A stretch of DNA of 51,761 nt from Hahella sp. HN01 (GCF_018986435.1 NZ_JAHMIN010000030.1:1-51761); one strand, 5' to 3'. Positions 6,587 to 15,563 are shown, numbered from the stretch's first letter. Program-made: numbers and translations. Notes: a model not told the origin generated them from the letters alone.

Positions 6587-8232
6587 ACCACTCAGGCATC
6601 ATCGATCTGGTTCCAGCGGCGCTGCGCAAGCAGTGGGCGACACAAGGCCTGTACCCTAACCGTACCGTGTTCCAGATGTTTCAGATGTACGCGGAACAGT
6701 CCCCGGCCAAAACCGCGGTGCTCTCGCCAGATTCCAGCATGACTTACGGCGACCTGCTGGATAAGGCGCTGCGGTTGGCGACGGCCTTTCAGGAGATGGG
6801 CATCGTCGCCGGCGACGTGATCGCCTATCAATTGCCCAACAGTTGGCGTTGCTGCGCCGTCGATCTCGCCGCAGCCGCCATCGGCGCGGTGGTGGCGCCG
6901 TTTCCACCGGGCCGCGGACGTCTGGATATTCAGTCATTACTGAAGCGCTGTGACGCCCGCGCCATCGTGGCGACGCCGGAATACGGCGGTGTGGACATGT
7001 GCGAGCTGATTGAGTCCTTGCGCCCCACCACCCTGTCATTGCGCTGGCTGATTGCGGACAGCGATCAGGCGCCGGAAGGCTGGATCAGCCTGGAGCAGTG
7101 TTTTCAGGCGGAGCCGATAGCGCTGCAGCGCCTGCCTCATGTTGACCCGGACTCGCCAGTGCGCCTGCTGGTGTCTTCCGGCACCGAGTCCGAGCCCAAA
7201 CTGGTGGCCTACTCTCATAATGCGCTGCTGGGTGGACGCGGACGTTTTCTACAACGTTTACACCCCTATGGCGCGAGCTTTCGCGGCATGTATCTGGTGC
7301 CTCTGGGGTCATCCTTCGGCTCCACCGCCACCTTTGGCGTGCTGTCCTGGCTGGGGGGCTCCCTGGCGGTGCTGCCGCGATTCGATGCGGAAGACGCCAT
7401 TCGCGCCATCGAATCTCTGCGTCCCACCCACCTGCTCGGCGTGCCCACTATGATTCAGCGCATGGCCGCCGAGCCTCTCTTGGCGGATATCGACAAATCC
7501 AGTCTGGTCGCCATTGTCAGCGGCGGCTCGGTCATTGACTCCGCCAGCATCCAACGTTGCGTGGACGCCTTTGGCTGCGGCTTTATCAGTCTGTACGGCT
7601 CAGCGGATGGGGTGAACTGTCATAACACGCTGGATGAAGCGCTGGACGTGGTGTTCCGCAGCGTTGGCCGCCCCAACCCGGATGTTTGTGAGATTCGCAT
7701 CGTCGACGACGCGGGCAAGGAAGTCCGGCGCGGCGAAGTCGGCGAAATTCTCGCCCGGGGCCCGATCAGCCCCATGCAATACGTCAACGCTCCAGAGCTG
7801 GACGCCCGTTATCGCGATCCTGAAGGCTGGGTGTACACCGGCGATCTGGGTTTGCTGGACCAGGACGGCTATTTGCGCCTTTCCGGCCGCAAGAAAGACG
7901 TGATCGTGCGCGGCGGCGCCAACATCAGCACGGTGCAGATCGAGAATCTGGTCACCTGTTTTCCAGACGTGATCAGCGCCGCCTGCGTGCCGGTTCCAGA
8001 CCCGGACCTGGGCCAGCGCGTATGCCTGTGCCTGAGCATGCGCAGCGGCGCGGAGCGTCCCTCTCTGGCGGAAATCGCCAGCTTTCTGCGCGATCAGGGG
8101 CTGGAAGTGAACAAACTGCCAGAGTACCTGCGCTTCATCCGTCATTTTCCACTCACGCCGGCGGGCAAGGTCGACAAGAAGCGGCTCACGGCTGAAGTCG
8201 CTTTTCTGGAGCGCAGTGCATGCGCAGTCTAG
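6583..8232 (+). CDS. AMP-forming acyl ligase (ANL family, PdtJ/QbsL type)
   Basis: This 549-residue adenylating enzyme starts at 6583, in an ATGA overlap with the upstream gene and with GGAGG six bases before; the frame opens four codons earlier. Core motifs in order are the phosphate loop VSSGTESEPK (about 205-214), YTGDLG in the hinge region, GRKKDVIVRGGANIS, and PAGKVDKK near the C-terminus with the catalytic lysine. It should activate a carboxylic acid with ATP. In thiocarboxylate siderophore pathways the acyl-adenylate is attacked by the carrier thiocarboxylate to form the thioacid. The acid is unknown because no scaffold-building enzyme is adjacent. It is one of six core genes shared with pdt. 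Confidence 0.88.
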   Translation: MNHSGIIDLVPAALRKQWATQGLYPNRTVFQMFQMYAEQSPAKTAVLSPDSSMTYGDLLDKALRLATAFQEMGIVAGDVIAYQLPNSWRCCAVDLAAAAIGAVVAPFPPGRGRLDIQSLLKRCDARAIVATPEYGGVDMCELIESLRPTTLSLRWLIADSDQAPEGWISLEQCFQAEPIALQRLPHVDPDSPVRLLVSSGTESEPKLVAYSHNALLGGRGRFLQRLHPYGASFRGMYLVPLGSSFGSTATFGVLSWLGGSLAVLPRFDAEDAIRAIESLRPTHLLGVPTMIQRMAAEPLLADIDKSSLVAIVSGGSVIDSASIQRCVDAFGCGFISLYGSADGVNCHNTLDEALDVVFRSVGRPNPDVCEIRIVDDAGKEVRRGEVGEILARGPISPMQYVNAPELDARYRDPEGWVYTGDLGLLDQDGYLRLSGRKKDVIVRGGANISTVQIENLVTCFPDVISAACVPVPDPDLGQRVCLCLSMRSGAERPSLAEIASFLRDQGLEVNKLPEYLRFIRHFPLTPAGKVDKKRLTAEVAFLERSACAV

Positions 8233-8252
8233 ACACAGGAAAGGTCGCAAAT

Positions 8253-9491
8253 ATGCCCATGGATAACAGCGTCTCCAGCGTCGCCAACAAGACATCCAGC
8301 GAGCTGGCGCAGCGCATACGCGCCTTCGTCAATGAGCGGGTGATGCCCAACGAGCCCTTGCTCGCCAAAGACGACGACGCGGCTCTGACGCTGCAGTCCG
8401 CCCTGGCCGCCGAGGCACGCGCCCAGGGCCTGTGGGGTCTGTACTATCCCGCCGCCCTGGGAGGCGAAGTCGCCACATTAAGCGACTACCTTCCCCTGGC
8501 GGAACAGGAGGGACGCTCCGAGTTTGGCCCTGAAATCTTCGGCGGGCGCGCCGCTCTGGATGTGCGCATGCTGTCTCTGCATGGTAGCGAGACCATCGCA
8601 GGAGGCTTCCTGCAACCGCTGGCGGCGGGAAATGCCGTGTCCGCCTATGGCATGTCGGAACCGGACAGTATCGGCTCCATTCCCGCCACCATCCAGCTGC
8701 GGGCGCAGCGCGAGGGAGACGGCTGGCGCCTTGACGGCCGCAAGTGGTTTATTTCCCGCGCCCGTCGTGCGGACTTTATCACCGTGGTGGCGCGCACTCA
8801 GGCGGAGGCGCCGCCGCAACACGCCCTGTCCATGCTGGTGGTTCCCACCGACGCGCCCGGATTCAGCATCCTGCAGGATCTGGATATCCTGGGCCGCCGT
8901 AATGGCCAGCATGAGCTGCTGTTCGACAATGTCCGCATTCCTCAAGACTATCTATTGGGCGAGCTGCACGGGGGCATGGCGTTGATGAAACAGCGGCTAT
9001 GCCTGGGACGCACCATCAACGCCGCCCACTGGGTAGGACTGGCGCAACGCTGCCTGGACCTGCTTGGCGAGCGCGTGTGCAGTGAACGCGGTCAGTTGGC
9101 GCGACTGCCGGACAAACAACTGATCCGCCGTCTGGCGTTCCTTAGCCAACAAAGCATCGTCAGCGCGCGGGCGCAGTTACAACTGGCCGCCGCCAAGCTG
9201 GATGCGGGCGAGGATAGCGATATTGAAGTGAATATGGCGAAGATCGCCGCCTCTCACGCGCTCAATCAAGCCGCCGACAGCGCCATTCAGGTCTTCGGCG
9301 CCGAGGGGCTGTGCGACGCGACGCCGCTCTCCAATATTTTTCGCTACGCTCGCGCCACGCGCATTCTGGACGGCGCTGATGAAGTACTGATCAATACCGT
9401 GGGGCGGCGGATTCTGGAGGGTTATCTTCCCCGGGAAGAACAAAACAGCTCACCTGTCGCCCAGGCGGAGCGGGAGACGGCGCAAGTATGA
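8253..9491 (+). CDS. Acyl-CoA dehydrogenase-like flavoprotein (PdtL-like)
   Basis: The protein has 412 residues from the ATG at 8253, which has AGGAAAGG eight bases upstream; the frame also opens at 8220 inside the ligase gene. It follows the acyl-CoA dehydrogenase plan: a helical N-terminal domain, a middle beta domain (AYGMSEPDSIGS; GRKWFISRARRADF) and a C-terminal helical bundle (FGAEGLCDATPLSNIFRYAR). Where medium-chain enzymes carry the catalytic glutamate (YEGT), this one has ILDGADEV, with Asp373 in its place. In the PDTC cluster a related gene is thought to oxidise the ring precursor or activated acid; the same is inferred here. It overlaps the transporter by ATGA. Confidence 0.82.
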   Translation: MPMDNSVSSVANKTSSELAQRIRAFVNERVMPNEPLLAKDDDAALTLQSALAAEARAQGLWGLYYPAALGGEVATLSDYLPLAEQEGRSEFGPEIFGGRAALDVRMLSLHGSETIAGGFLQPLAAGNAVSAYGMSEPDSIGSIPATIQLRAQREGDGWRLDGRKWFISRARRADFITVVARTQAEAPPQHALSMLVVPTDAPGFSILQDLDILGRRNGQHELLFDNVRIPQDYLLGELHGGMALMKQRLCLGRTINAAHWVGLAQRCLDLLGERVCSERGQLARLPDKQLIRRLAFLSQQSIVSARAQLQLAAAKLDAGEDSDIEVNMAKIAASHALNQAADSAIQVFGAEGLCDATPLSNIFRYARATRILDGADEVLINTVGRRILEGYLPREEQNSSPVAQAERETAQV

Positions 9492-10684
9492 ACGCCATCG
9501 CGCCGCCGCTGCGCCAATCGCCTTTGCGCGCCATCAGCCTGCATGTCGTGCTGCTGTTATCCATGACCTTACCGATGCTGATCCTGTACACCATCGGCGC
9601 GCTGGGCCCCTTGCTGATCGCCGATCTGGGCATTGAACCCGGCTGGCTCGGTTACGTCACCATGAGCGCTTTCGGCGTGGCGGCGGTGCTGTCCCTCGCC
9701 GCAGGCCCGCTGGTTGAGCGGCTGGGATCGCGACGCGGCCTGTGGATGCTGTTTCTCAGCGTGGCGCTGGCCTATGGCCTGATGATCACTCTCCCCGGTT
9801 TTGCGGGAATTATCGCCGCTGTGGCGGTATGCGGCGTGGCGCAGGCGTTGTCGAACCCGGTCACGAATCTGTTGATCGCGCAGCGGATTCCCCCTTCGCG
9901 CAAGGCGTTCGCCGTGGGACTGAAACAATCCGGCGTACAGCTTGGCGCACTGATTGCCGGCGGATTGCTGCCGCTGATCGCGGTTCCGTTCGGGTGGCGC
10001 GCCGCCATGGCGACAGTCATCCCAGCCGCGCTGTTATTGGCCTGTTTTGCTCCATCCCTGGCTCCCCCGCCATCGTCCGAAGGTCCGCGTCGCTCCTGGC
10101 TGCCCGCGCGCCCAGGCAAACTGCTGCTCAACCTGATGGCGGTGCAAGGCTGCGCTGGCGTCACCCTGTCCGCCTTCGTGACCTTTCTGCCGGTCTTCGC
10201 CACCCAGCAAGGCGTCAGTCAGCATGACGCCGGTTTGATGGTGGCCGTCTTCGGCGTCATGGGCTTCACCTCGCGCCTTACGCTGACGTCCCTTTCCAGC
10301 AAACTCAAGGATGAATCCTGGCTGCTGCTGGGATTAATGGCGCTCACCGCGCTGGCGCTTTGGATCACCCAACAGGCATCGCCGGAAAGCCATTGGCCTT
10401 TGTGGGTTGGCGTGCTGATAGTAGGTCTCACCGCCGTGGCCACCAATGCGGTGGCGATGGGCATGCTGCTGAGAGACAGCGTTTTCGGCGCGCCGGCGAC
10501 GGCGTCCGGCTTACTGTCCGCGGCATTTTTTGGCGGCTTCGCAATGGGCGCGCCGCTCTTTGGCGCACTCTCCGGTTCCGCGTCAGGTTTCAGCAGCGCC
10601 TGGAGCGCGCTCGCTGTCGTTTCCCTGGTGGGGGCCGCTGCCGCCTTGAGCCTGGCTCTGTTACGACGCAGGAGCGCGTCATGA
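9488..10684 (+). CDS. MFS transporter, probable metallophore exporter (PdtE-like)
   Basis: This 398-residue protein of the major facilitator superfamily has about twelve hydrophobic segments, split by a central loop near 185-210 (LAPPPSSEGPRRSWL). The signature GPLVERLGSRRG lies between helices 2 and 3, and a typical SRKAFAVGLKQSGVQLG follows helix 4. It is translationally coupled on both sides by ATGA overlaps. Its place between biosynthesis and uptake genes suggests export of the finished small molecule across the inner membrane, as proposed for PdtE, although import of the loaded compound is possible. Confidence 0.85.
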   Translation: MNAIAPPLRQSPLRAISLHVVLLLSMTLPMLILYTIGALGPLLIADLGIEPGWLGYVTMSAFGVAAVLSLAAGPLVERLGSRRGLWMLFLSVALAYGLMITLPGFAGIIAAVAVCGVAQALSNPVTNLLIAQRIPPSRKAFAVGLKQSGVQLGALIAGGLLPLIAVPFGWRAAMATVIPAALLLACFAPSLAPPPSSEGPRRSWLPARPGKLLLNLMAVQGCAGVTLSAFVTFLPVFATQQGVSQHDAGLMVAVFGVMGFTSRLTLTSLSSKLKDESWLLLGLMALTALALWITQQASPESHWPLWVGVLIVGLTAVATNAVAMGMLLRDSVFGAPATASGLLSAAFFGGFAMGAPLFGALSGSASGFSSAWSALAVVSLVGAAAALSLALLRRRSAS

Positions 10685-11844
10685 ATAACCTGCGTGTACC
10701 GCCCTGGGACGCCACAGCGCTGTCGCCATGGGAAATCAGTCAGGCCATGACGCTGCTGTTACGCCGCCTCGACACCATAGAAGCTCATTGCGACGGAAGC
10801 TTTCCCCTGTTCTCCCGCGACGGCCAACACTGGAAGACCTCCGCCGGCGGTTCCTGGATGGGAGGCTTTTGGGCAGGATGCTGGGGGTTGCGGGCGTTGA
10901 TTTCAAGGTCCACGGCAGACCGTGACAAAGCGCTCGCCCTTTGCGCCGCGCTGACGGACAAACTGCACATAGACACGCTCAATCGCAGCCTGATCTTCTG
11001 GTATGGCCCCGCGCTTTGCGGCCGTTGGCTCGTAGATAATTCAGCTCTGGATCTGGCCGATCAGGCCGCCGCCGCCATCGCCTCCGGTTTTGACCATCGC
11101 CTCGGATATCTCCCTCTGGGTTGCGCCATGGGCGGCGGCGCGGACGGGGGCCAACGTCTGTCTGTAGACTCGCTGGCGGCCACGGTGCAACTCCTCGGCG
11201 GCGTCAGCCATGCGTCTCATCAGGACGCCGCCCGCGCGCACACGGACGCCCTGATCGCCGCCTGCTTCACCGCTAATGGCGCATGCAGTGCGGAAGCCTG
11301 GTCGACCCAACAGCAAAACTCACAACAGGTTATTTTACAGGCGCTGGACCGCCCCGGCGGCTGGTCCCGTGGTCAGGCCTGGGCGATGCTGGGGTTGCGC
11401 CATGCGGCCAGACGCTGGGGCTCGCCCTATCTCGATTACGCCAGAGCCGCCTGCGTGTACTGGCGTCGCTCTCGTCGCACGCCCTATCCCGCCGACAGGC
11501 CGGAACGCAGCGACAGTTTGTCCGACCCGTCCGCCACGCTGATCGCCGCTATCGCCATGCTGTCGCTCTCTGAGTTACTGGACGACGGCGACAATTGGCG
11601 CACCTATGCGGCGCAGCAAATCGCCGCGCTCGTACGCAGCTCATACTTCGTGCGTCGTGATGGCGCCGCGCACGCCGGCGCTTTCATCGGCGCCTGTTAC
11701 CGCACCAGCGCCGCCGGTTGCGAACTGGTGGAGTCGCCCTGGAGCAGCTTTTTCCTGCTGGAAGCATTGTGCATGCTCGCCGGCCTGATTGATGGAGAAG
11801 AACAAGGAACTCAGTCTCACTCGATGAACCCAGCAGATGACTAG
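10681..11844 (+). CDS. GH88/UGL-like protein of the metallophore operon
   Basis: This 387-residue cytoplasmic protein has the alpha/alpha-barrel signatures of unsaturated glucuronyl hydrolases: SWMGGFWAGCWGL (58-70), GWSRGQAWAMLGL (227-239) and SDPSATLIAAIAML (281-294). Family members open unsaturated uronic acids with two aspartates. By eye, the first catalytic aspartate (usually HD-x-GF) falls on Asn101 in LNRSLIFWYGP, while the second corresponds to Asp163 in LSVDSLAATV. If correct, the enzyme may be inactive on classical substrates or do other chemistry. The start at 10681 overlaps the MFS stop as ATGA; the open frame extends earlier only as a shadow. I know of no such gene in pdt or qbs. 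It ends the tightly coupled operon. Confidence 0.72.
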   Translation: MNNLRVPPWDATALSPWEISQAMTLLLRRLDTIEAHCDGSFPLFSRDGQHWKTSAGGSWMGGFWAGCWGLRALISRSTADRDKALALCAALTDKLHIDTLNRSLIFWYGPALCGRWLVDNSALDLADQAAAAIASGFDHRLGYLPLGCAMGGGADGGQRLSVDSLAATVQLLGGVSHASHQDAARAHTDALIAACFTANGACSAEAWSTQQQNSQQVILQALDRPGGWSRGQAWAMLGLRHAARRWGSPYLDYARAACVYWRRSRRTPYPADRPERSDSLSDPSATLIAAIAMLSLSELLDDGDNWRTYAAQQIAALVRSSYFVRRDGAAHAGAFIGACYRTSAAGCELVESPWSSFFLLEALCMLAGLIDGEEQGTQSHSMNPADD

Positions 11845-11866
11845 CCACGTTCTCTTTGTCTGCAAC

Positions 11867-11899
11867 GACAGAGCCGGCCCATGTCTGGCCCTGTCTTTT
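11867..11899 (+). terminator. Probable Rho-independent terminator of the operon
   Basis: GACAG-A-GCC on the left pairs with GGC-C-CTGTC on the right and is followed by TTTT. It sits about 20 bases past the GH88-like stop and before the next gene, which has its own leader. Confidence 0.55.
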
Positions 11900-11982
11900 C
11901 GCGGCTTAACTCCGCGCAGGCGCGTCCACGCGTCTGATTATTTACTTGTATAAAACACCGCCAAACTCTTCTGAGGAATAAC

Positions 11983-12477
11983 ATGAAAAATCGTCATAAC
12001 AACAGGATGTCTTCACCGCCTCTCCCTTTCCGCAGCCTGCTGGCCGCCCTCACGTTAAGTTCAGCGCTGGTTGCGCCAGCGTTCGCCAACGACGGCCTGA
12101 CCCAAGAACAGCAGCAAGTGGTCAAGCTGATCTCCGCCACCTACGACCAGCCCCACCACAAGGTGGAGACGGCGCCGGTCATCGTGGTGAACGACTACGC
12201 CATCGCAGACTGGATTCAGGGCGAACGAGGCGGACGCGCGCTACTGCGCCGGGACGGCGACAAGTGGATGGTGCTGGCTTGCGGCGGCGACGAGTTCAAG
12301 AAAGTCGACCTGCTGCACAAAGCTGGCATCCCTCAGGACACCGCCTCCCAGCTGATTTCTGAACTGACTGAAGCGGAACAGTCGATCGCTCCGCAAAAGC
12401 TGGCTCAGTTCGGGCTGTTTGGCACGCCGAATAATCCGGGCATGTCCGCGCATCATCAAAATCATCCACAAAACTGA
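11983..12477 (+). CDS. Secreted copper-uptake-system-associated family protein
   Basis: This 164-residue protein starts after GAGGAATAAC and has a signal peptide ending near APAFA (about residue 35). The mature part matches a small periplasmic family that I remember annotated as copper uptake system-associated: VVKLISATYDQPHHKV, then VIVVNDYAIADWIQGERGGRALLRR, DKWMVLACGGDE, and a helical SELTEAEQSIAPQKLAQF segment. The tail HHQNHPQN is rich in His/Asn and could bind metal. A possible -10 (TATAAA at 11949) precedes it without a good -35, which suggests activator control. It lies between the biosynthetic operon and the receptor gene, so it probably belongs to the uptake side. Confidence 0.72.
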   Translation: MKNRHNNRMSSPPLPFRSLLAALTLSSALVAPAFANDGLTQEQQQVVKLISATYDQPHHKVETAPVIVVNDYAIADWIQGERGGRALLRRDGDKWMVLACGGDEFKKVDLLHKAGIPQDTASQLISELTEAEQSIAPQKLAQFGLFGTPNNPGMSAHHQNHPQN

Positions 12478-12516
12478 TCCTTTCAGGCCGATTAAGCAGT
12501 CAATCAAGTCAGTATT

Positions 12517-14430
12517 ATGAAATTTTCACCCAAGAAACTTACCGTGGCGGTCGCTCTGACCGCTGCGGGCGGCGCACATGCGCAAACCACCGTTCTGGAG
12601 CCAATGATAGTGACCGCCAAGCCGGTCATTGAAGAAGTGGAGGTGGATATGTTCTCCAGCACATCCGCCGTGGTCACAGAGGAACAGATTCGCGATCAAA
12701 ACGCGGTGGATCTCACCGCCGCCCTGCGCCGGACGCCCGGCGTACAGATTTCCCGTTACAACCCGGTCGGCGCTTTTGGCGGCGATCAGGGCGGCGCGGT
12801 GTTTATCCGCGGCATGGGCGTCACCCGTCCCGGCAGTGAGATAAAGACCTACATCGACGGCCTGCCCCTGTACATGGGCTTATGGGGACACCCACTGTTG
12901 GATCTGCTGCCCGTCAACGCCATGCAATCCATGACCGTGTATAAAAGCCCGCAACCGCAGATCAACGGCAACAACTTCGCCTCCATCGATCTGCACACCA
13001 AGCGGGCGACTGAAGACGGAACTCACGGCGCCGCGCGCATCTCCGCCGGTTCCTACCATACCCTGGTGCAGCAGGCGGAACTGACCAGCCGCAATGGCGA
13101 TCTGGATTTTACTCTCGCGCAAGGATACGCCACCTCCGATGGCCATCGGGACAACGCCGACGGCGAATTGAAAAACCTCTTCGGCCGGGTTGGCGCGCAA
13201 TTGAATGAACACTGGGCGGCCTCTTTTAGCGGGCTGTACGTGGACAACGAAAGCACGGATCCAGGCCAAGAAGGAGACCCAAAGCCGGATGTCGCGCCGG
13301 AGTACAACACCCAGGCCTTCATGCTGGCGACCACATTGTCCCATGAACATGGCGACTGGACCGGCGAGTTCAGCCTGCACCACAGCTCCGGCGAGGGTAA
13401 CTGGTATCACCAGAGCGCCGGCGATGGCGACACGCTATCGGATTTCACCATGAGCGGCCTGCGCTGGCGCGAGCAGTTCTCCCCCTGGATGGATGGAACC
13501 CTGGTCGCCGGTCTGGATTACGATCGCGTGTCCGGCGAAGCGCACTTTAATCGTGATGATCCCGCCAGACGGGCCTACCTGGACGCGCCGACGTTCAAGT
13601 TGTGGTCGCCCTATGTCGGTCTCAGTCACTTGTTGATGCTCAACGACGACTGGATGCTATCGCCGTCCATCGGCGTGCGTTATTACGATCACAGTGAGTT
13701 TGACGCCCAGACCGCGCCTTACGCTGGTCTGTCGCTGATGTCAGACGCCCTGACCCTGTTCGTCAACGCCTCCCAAGGCGTCAACTATCCCGGTCTGGAA
13801 GCGCCAACCCTGGCGACGGCGATACCGCCCCTGGCCGACACTTGGAAGCAGTTGGAGGCGGAGGAGCTGAATCATCTGGAAGTCGGCGCCAAGTTCGCAT
13901 TAACGACCACCACCCAGATCGATCTCAGCGTGTTCAAGGACAAGGTGAAAAACCGCTACATCTTCTTCACTCCCATGCAAGTATCCAATCCATACTTTGC
14001 TAACCTTGGCAGCTACAGCATGCGTGGCGTTGAACTGTCGGTCAGTCAGGCGTTGCCGGCGGGATGGTCCCTGTTTGGCGGGCTGACGCTGCTCGATCCG
14101 GATATCGACAACCTTCCCTACACTCCAGAACGGGCGGTTACCGCAGGTCTGAACGGCCAGCTTGGTCCCTTCCGCCTCGCCCTGGACGCCCAGCATCAGT
14201 CCGAAGTCTGGGCGCTAACGCGCAAGCGGGCGTCAGGCGATGTTAATGGAGAGAAAGTCAGTGGATTCACCGTGGCCAATATGCGCCTTTCCTATCCTCT
14301 GGCGCCATTGGGTCAGGATGGTGAAGTCTTTGTCGCCGTGGAGAATCTATTCGACCGTGAATACGCCTATCGCCCAGGCTATCCCATGCCGGGCCGCTGG
14401 GCGCAAATCGGATTGTCCGCGAGCTTTTAG
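12517..14430 (+). CDS. TonB-dependent outer-membrane receptor (PdtK-like role)
   Basis: This 637-residue protein has a signal peptide (MKFSPKKLTVAVALTAAGG, cleaved after AHA), a TonB box-like EPMIVTA just after, and a plug domain with VVTEEQIRDQNAVDLTAALRRTPGVQ and GGAVFIRGMG (about 50-160). A 22-strand barrel follows, ending in the usual terminal Phe (LSASF). It should import a metal-loaded chelator with TonB energy. It lies 39 bases after the copper-associated gene and is probably co-transcribed, though the ribosome binding site is weak. The context makes a metal-thiocarboxylate complex the likely ligand. Confidence 0.88.
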   Translation: MKFSPKKLTVAVALTAAGGAHAQTTVLEPMIVTAKPVIEEVEVDMFSSTSAVVTEEQIRDQNAVDLTAALRRTPGVQISRYNPVGAFGGDQGGAVFIRGMGVTRPGSEIKTYIDGLPLYMGLWGHPLLDLLPVNAMQSMTVYKSPQPQINGNNFASIDLHTKRATEDGTHGAARISAGSYHTLVQQAELTSRNGDLDFTLAQGYATSDGHRDNADGELKNLFGRVGAQLNEHWAASFSGLYVDNESTDPGQEGDPKPDVAPEYNTQAFMLATTLSHEHGDWTGEFSLHHSSGEGNWYHQSAGDGDTLSDFTMSGLRWREQFSPWMDGTLVAGLDYDRVSGEAHFNRDDPARRAYLDAPTFKLWSPYVGLSHLLMLNDDWMLSPSIGVRYYDHSEFDAQTAPYAGLSLMSDALTLFVNASQGVNYPGLEAPTLATAIPPLADTWKQLEAEELNHLEVGAKFALTTTTQIDLSVFKDKVKNRYIFFTPMQVSNPYFANLGSYSMRGVELSVSQALPAGWSLFGGLTLLDPDIDNLPYTPERAVTAGLNGQLGPFRLALDAQHQSEVWALTRKRASGDVNGEKVSGFTVANMRLSYPLAPLGQDGEVFVAVENLFDREYAYRPGYPMPGRWAQIGLSASF

Positions 14431-14492
14431 AATGGGAAACAGGGACAGGGATGTCCCGCAAGGTGAATACAGACAAATACCGAAATACGCTT

Positions 14493-14966
14493 TTACTCTT
14501 GCGCCGCCTGCATGCAGGCTGCTTCCGACTTGGCGAAAACCAAATACTGGTATCTCAGCCCGGAATAGGAAGCGTCCTCGCAATCGCTATACCCCTGTTT
14601 TTTCAAGTACGCAGACAAGGGGAAGTAAATCAGCACCGGCAGCAGAAAAATCGCCACCACCCCTCCAAACAGGACAGGCTGCAGTATTTTGAAAATGCGG
14701 TTTTCGGTGTTTTTCCGTAAAGGCTTTTTTAGTCTCGCCAACAGCTCCAGCAATCCCATTACACACAAAGAAAGCAGGCCCAGGCCAATCCCCAGCATGC
14801 CGTATAACGCCGGCTCAAGATACAGACTGGGCGGAAGCGCCATCACCTGACTAATCGTTGACGCCACCGCAAAGCCAAACCACAACAAAGCCCCCAAAGA
14901 AAGCGAAGTGAGTACGATCAAAATAGCGACTTGCTTTGCAACAGGCGGAAGGTCTTTTTGAGACAA
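14493..14966 (-). CDS. Small membrane protein, unknown
   Basis: The protein has 157 residues from a TTG start with AAGGA eight bases upstream. Three hydrophobic segments are visible (about 12-36, 47-73 and 95-120), with a basic cytoplasmic loop KKPLRKNTENRIFK between the second and third. The C-terminal 40 residues are soluble and contain two cysteines (YSDCEDAS, EAACMQ). It is convergent with the receptor gene. I do not recognise the family; its position at the edge of an array of orphan genes suggests accessory DNA. Confidence 0.6.
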   Translation of the reverse strand: MSQKDLPPVAKQVAILIVLTSLSLGALLWFGFAVASTISQVMALPPSLYLEPALYGMLGIGLGLLSLCVMGLLELLARLKKPLRKNTENRIFKILQPVLFGGVVAIFLLPVLIYFPLSAYLKKQGYSDCEDASYSGLRYQYLVFAKSEAACMQAAQE

Positions 14967-15137
14967 AACAGAGTTCCTTGTGAGTTTCGAATTGATGTGA
15001 GCGTGCAGGTTACCAAGTGGGTATCTAATCAGACTGTGGGGTAAAAACGAACGCCTGTTCGCTTTGAGTCCAATGCCCGGAACGGGCCGCGTGCTATAGT
15101 TTGCTAAACAGCTGTCGCCCCCCTTAACAATTAACTA

Positions 15138-15563
15138 TTAGGCGTCCCAGGCGTTATCTTCGTAGTAAGACTTGATAGAAGATAGCGTCATTTCCCTCAA
15201 AGGTTCTCCAGTATCGTACTCACGCGCGAAGAATAAGAACTCACGTGAAGGCGATTCAAACTGGAGAATAGCGCAACCTAAATCCATGAAGTAGAGCGAT
15301 CCGCCCTGGGCTTGCCCATAATCAGCGCTCAGGTTAGCCAGATGAAGTGCGGCCGAGAGCTTATCCATTTTCTGAACATCTTCGCCAACGATAATTAAGT
15401 GTTCTACATCGGCTGGATAGGTCGAAAATGCGCTAAGTTTGCCGTCTTGATAATCGCAATCTCCAAAGCCACAAACCTCTGCCTGCAGAGATTCTACCTC
15501 CGACTTTGACATACCAAATTTTAGTGGTCCCAAGCCAACGAAGGGCTCAAAAATGAGATCCAT
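15138..15563 (-). CDS. Orphan protein, possible immunity-type
   Basis: This 141-residue cytoplasmic acidic protein has a good ribosome binding site (AGAGGAAC). It begins MDLIFEPFVGLGPLKFGMSKSEVESL, a pattern common to small proteins of toxin-immunity and SUFU/SMI1-like collections, where G-x-L-x-FGM-S-x-x-E-V recurs. I cannot assign a family with certainty. No toxin gene is adjacent. Confidence 0.6.
   Translation of the reverse strand: MDLIFEPFVGLGPLKFGMSKSEVESLQAEVCGFGDCDYQDGKLSAFSTYPADVEHLIIVGEDVQKMDKLSAALHLANLSADYGQAQGGSLYFMDLGCAILQFESPSREFLFFAREYDTGEPLREMTLSSIKSYYEDNAWDA

Noticed and set aside
10360-10680. N-terminal extension of the GH88-like protein
   Set aside because: It lies wholly inside the MFS gene in another frame; the ATG at 10681 in an ATGA overlap is the natural start.
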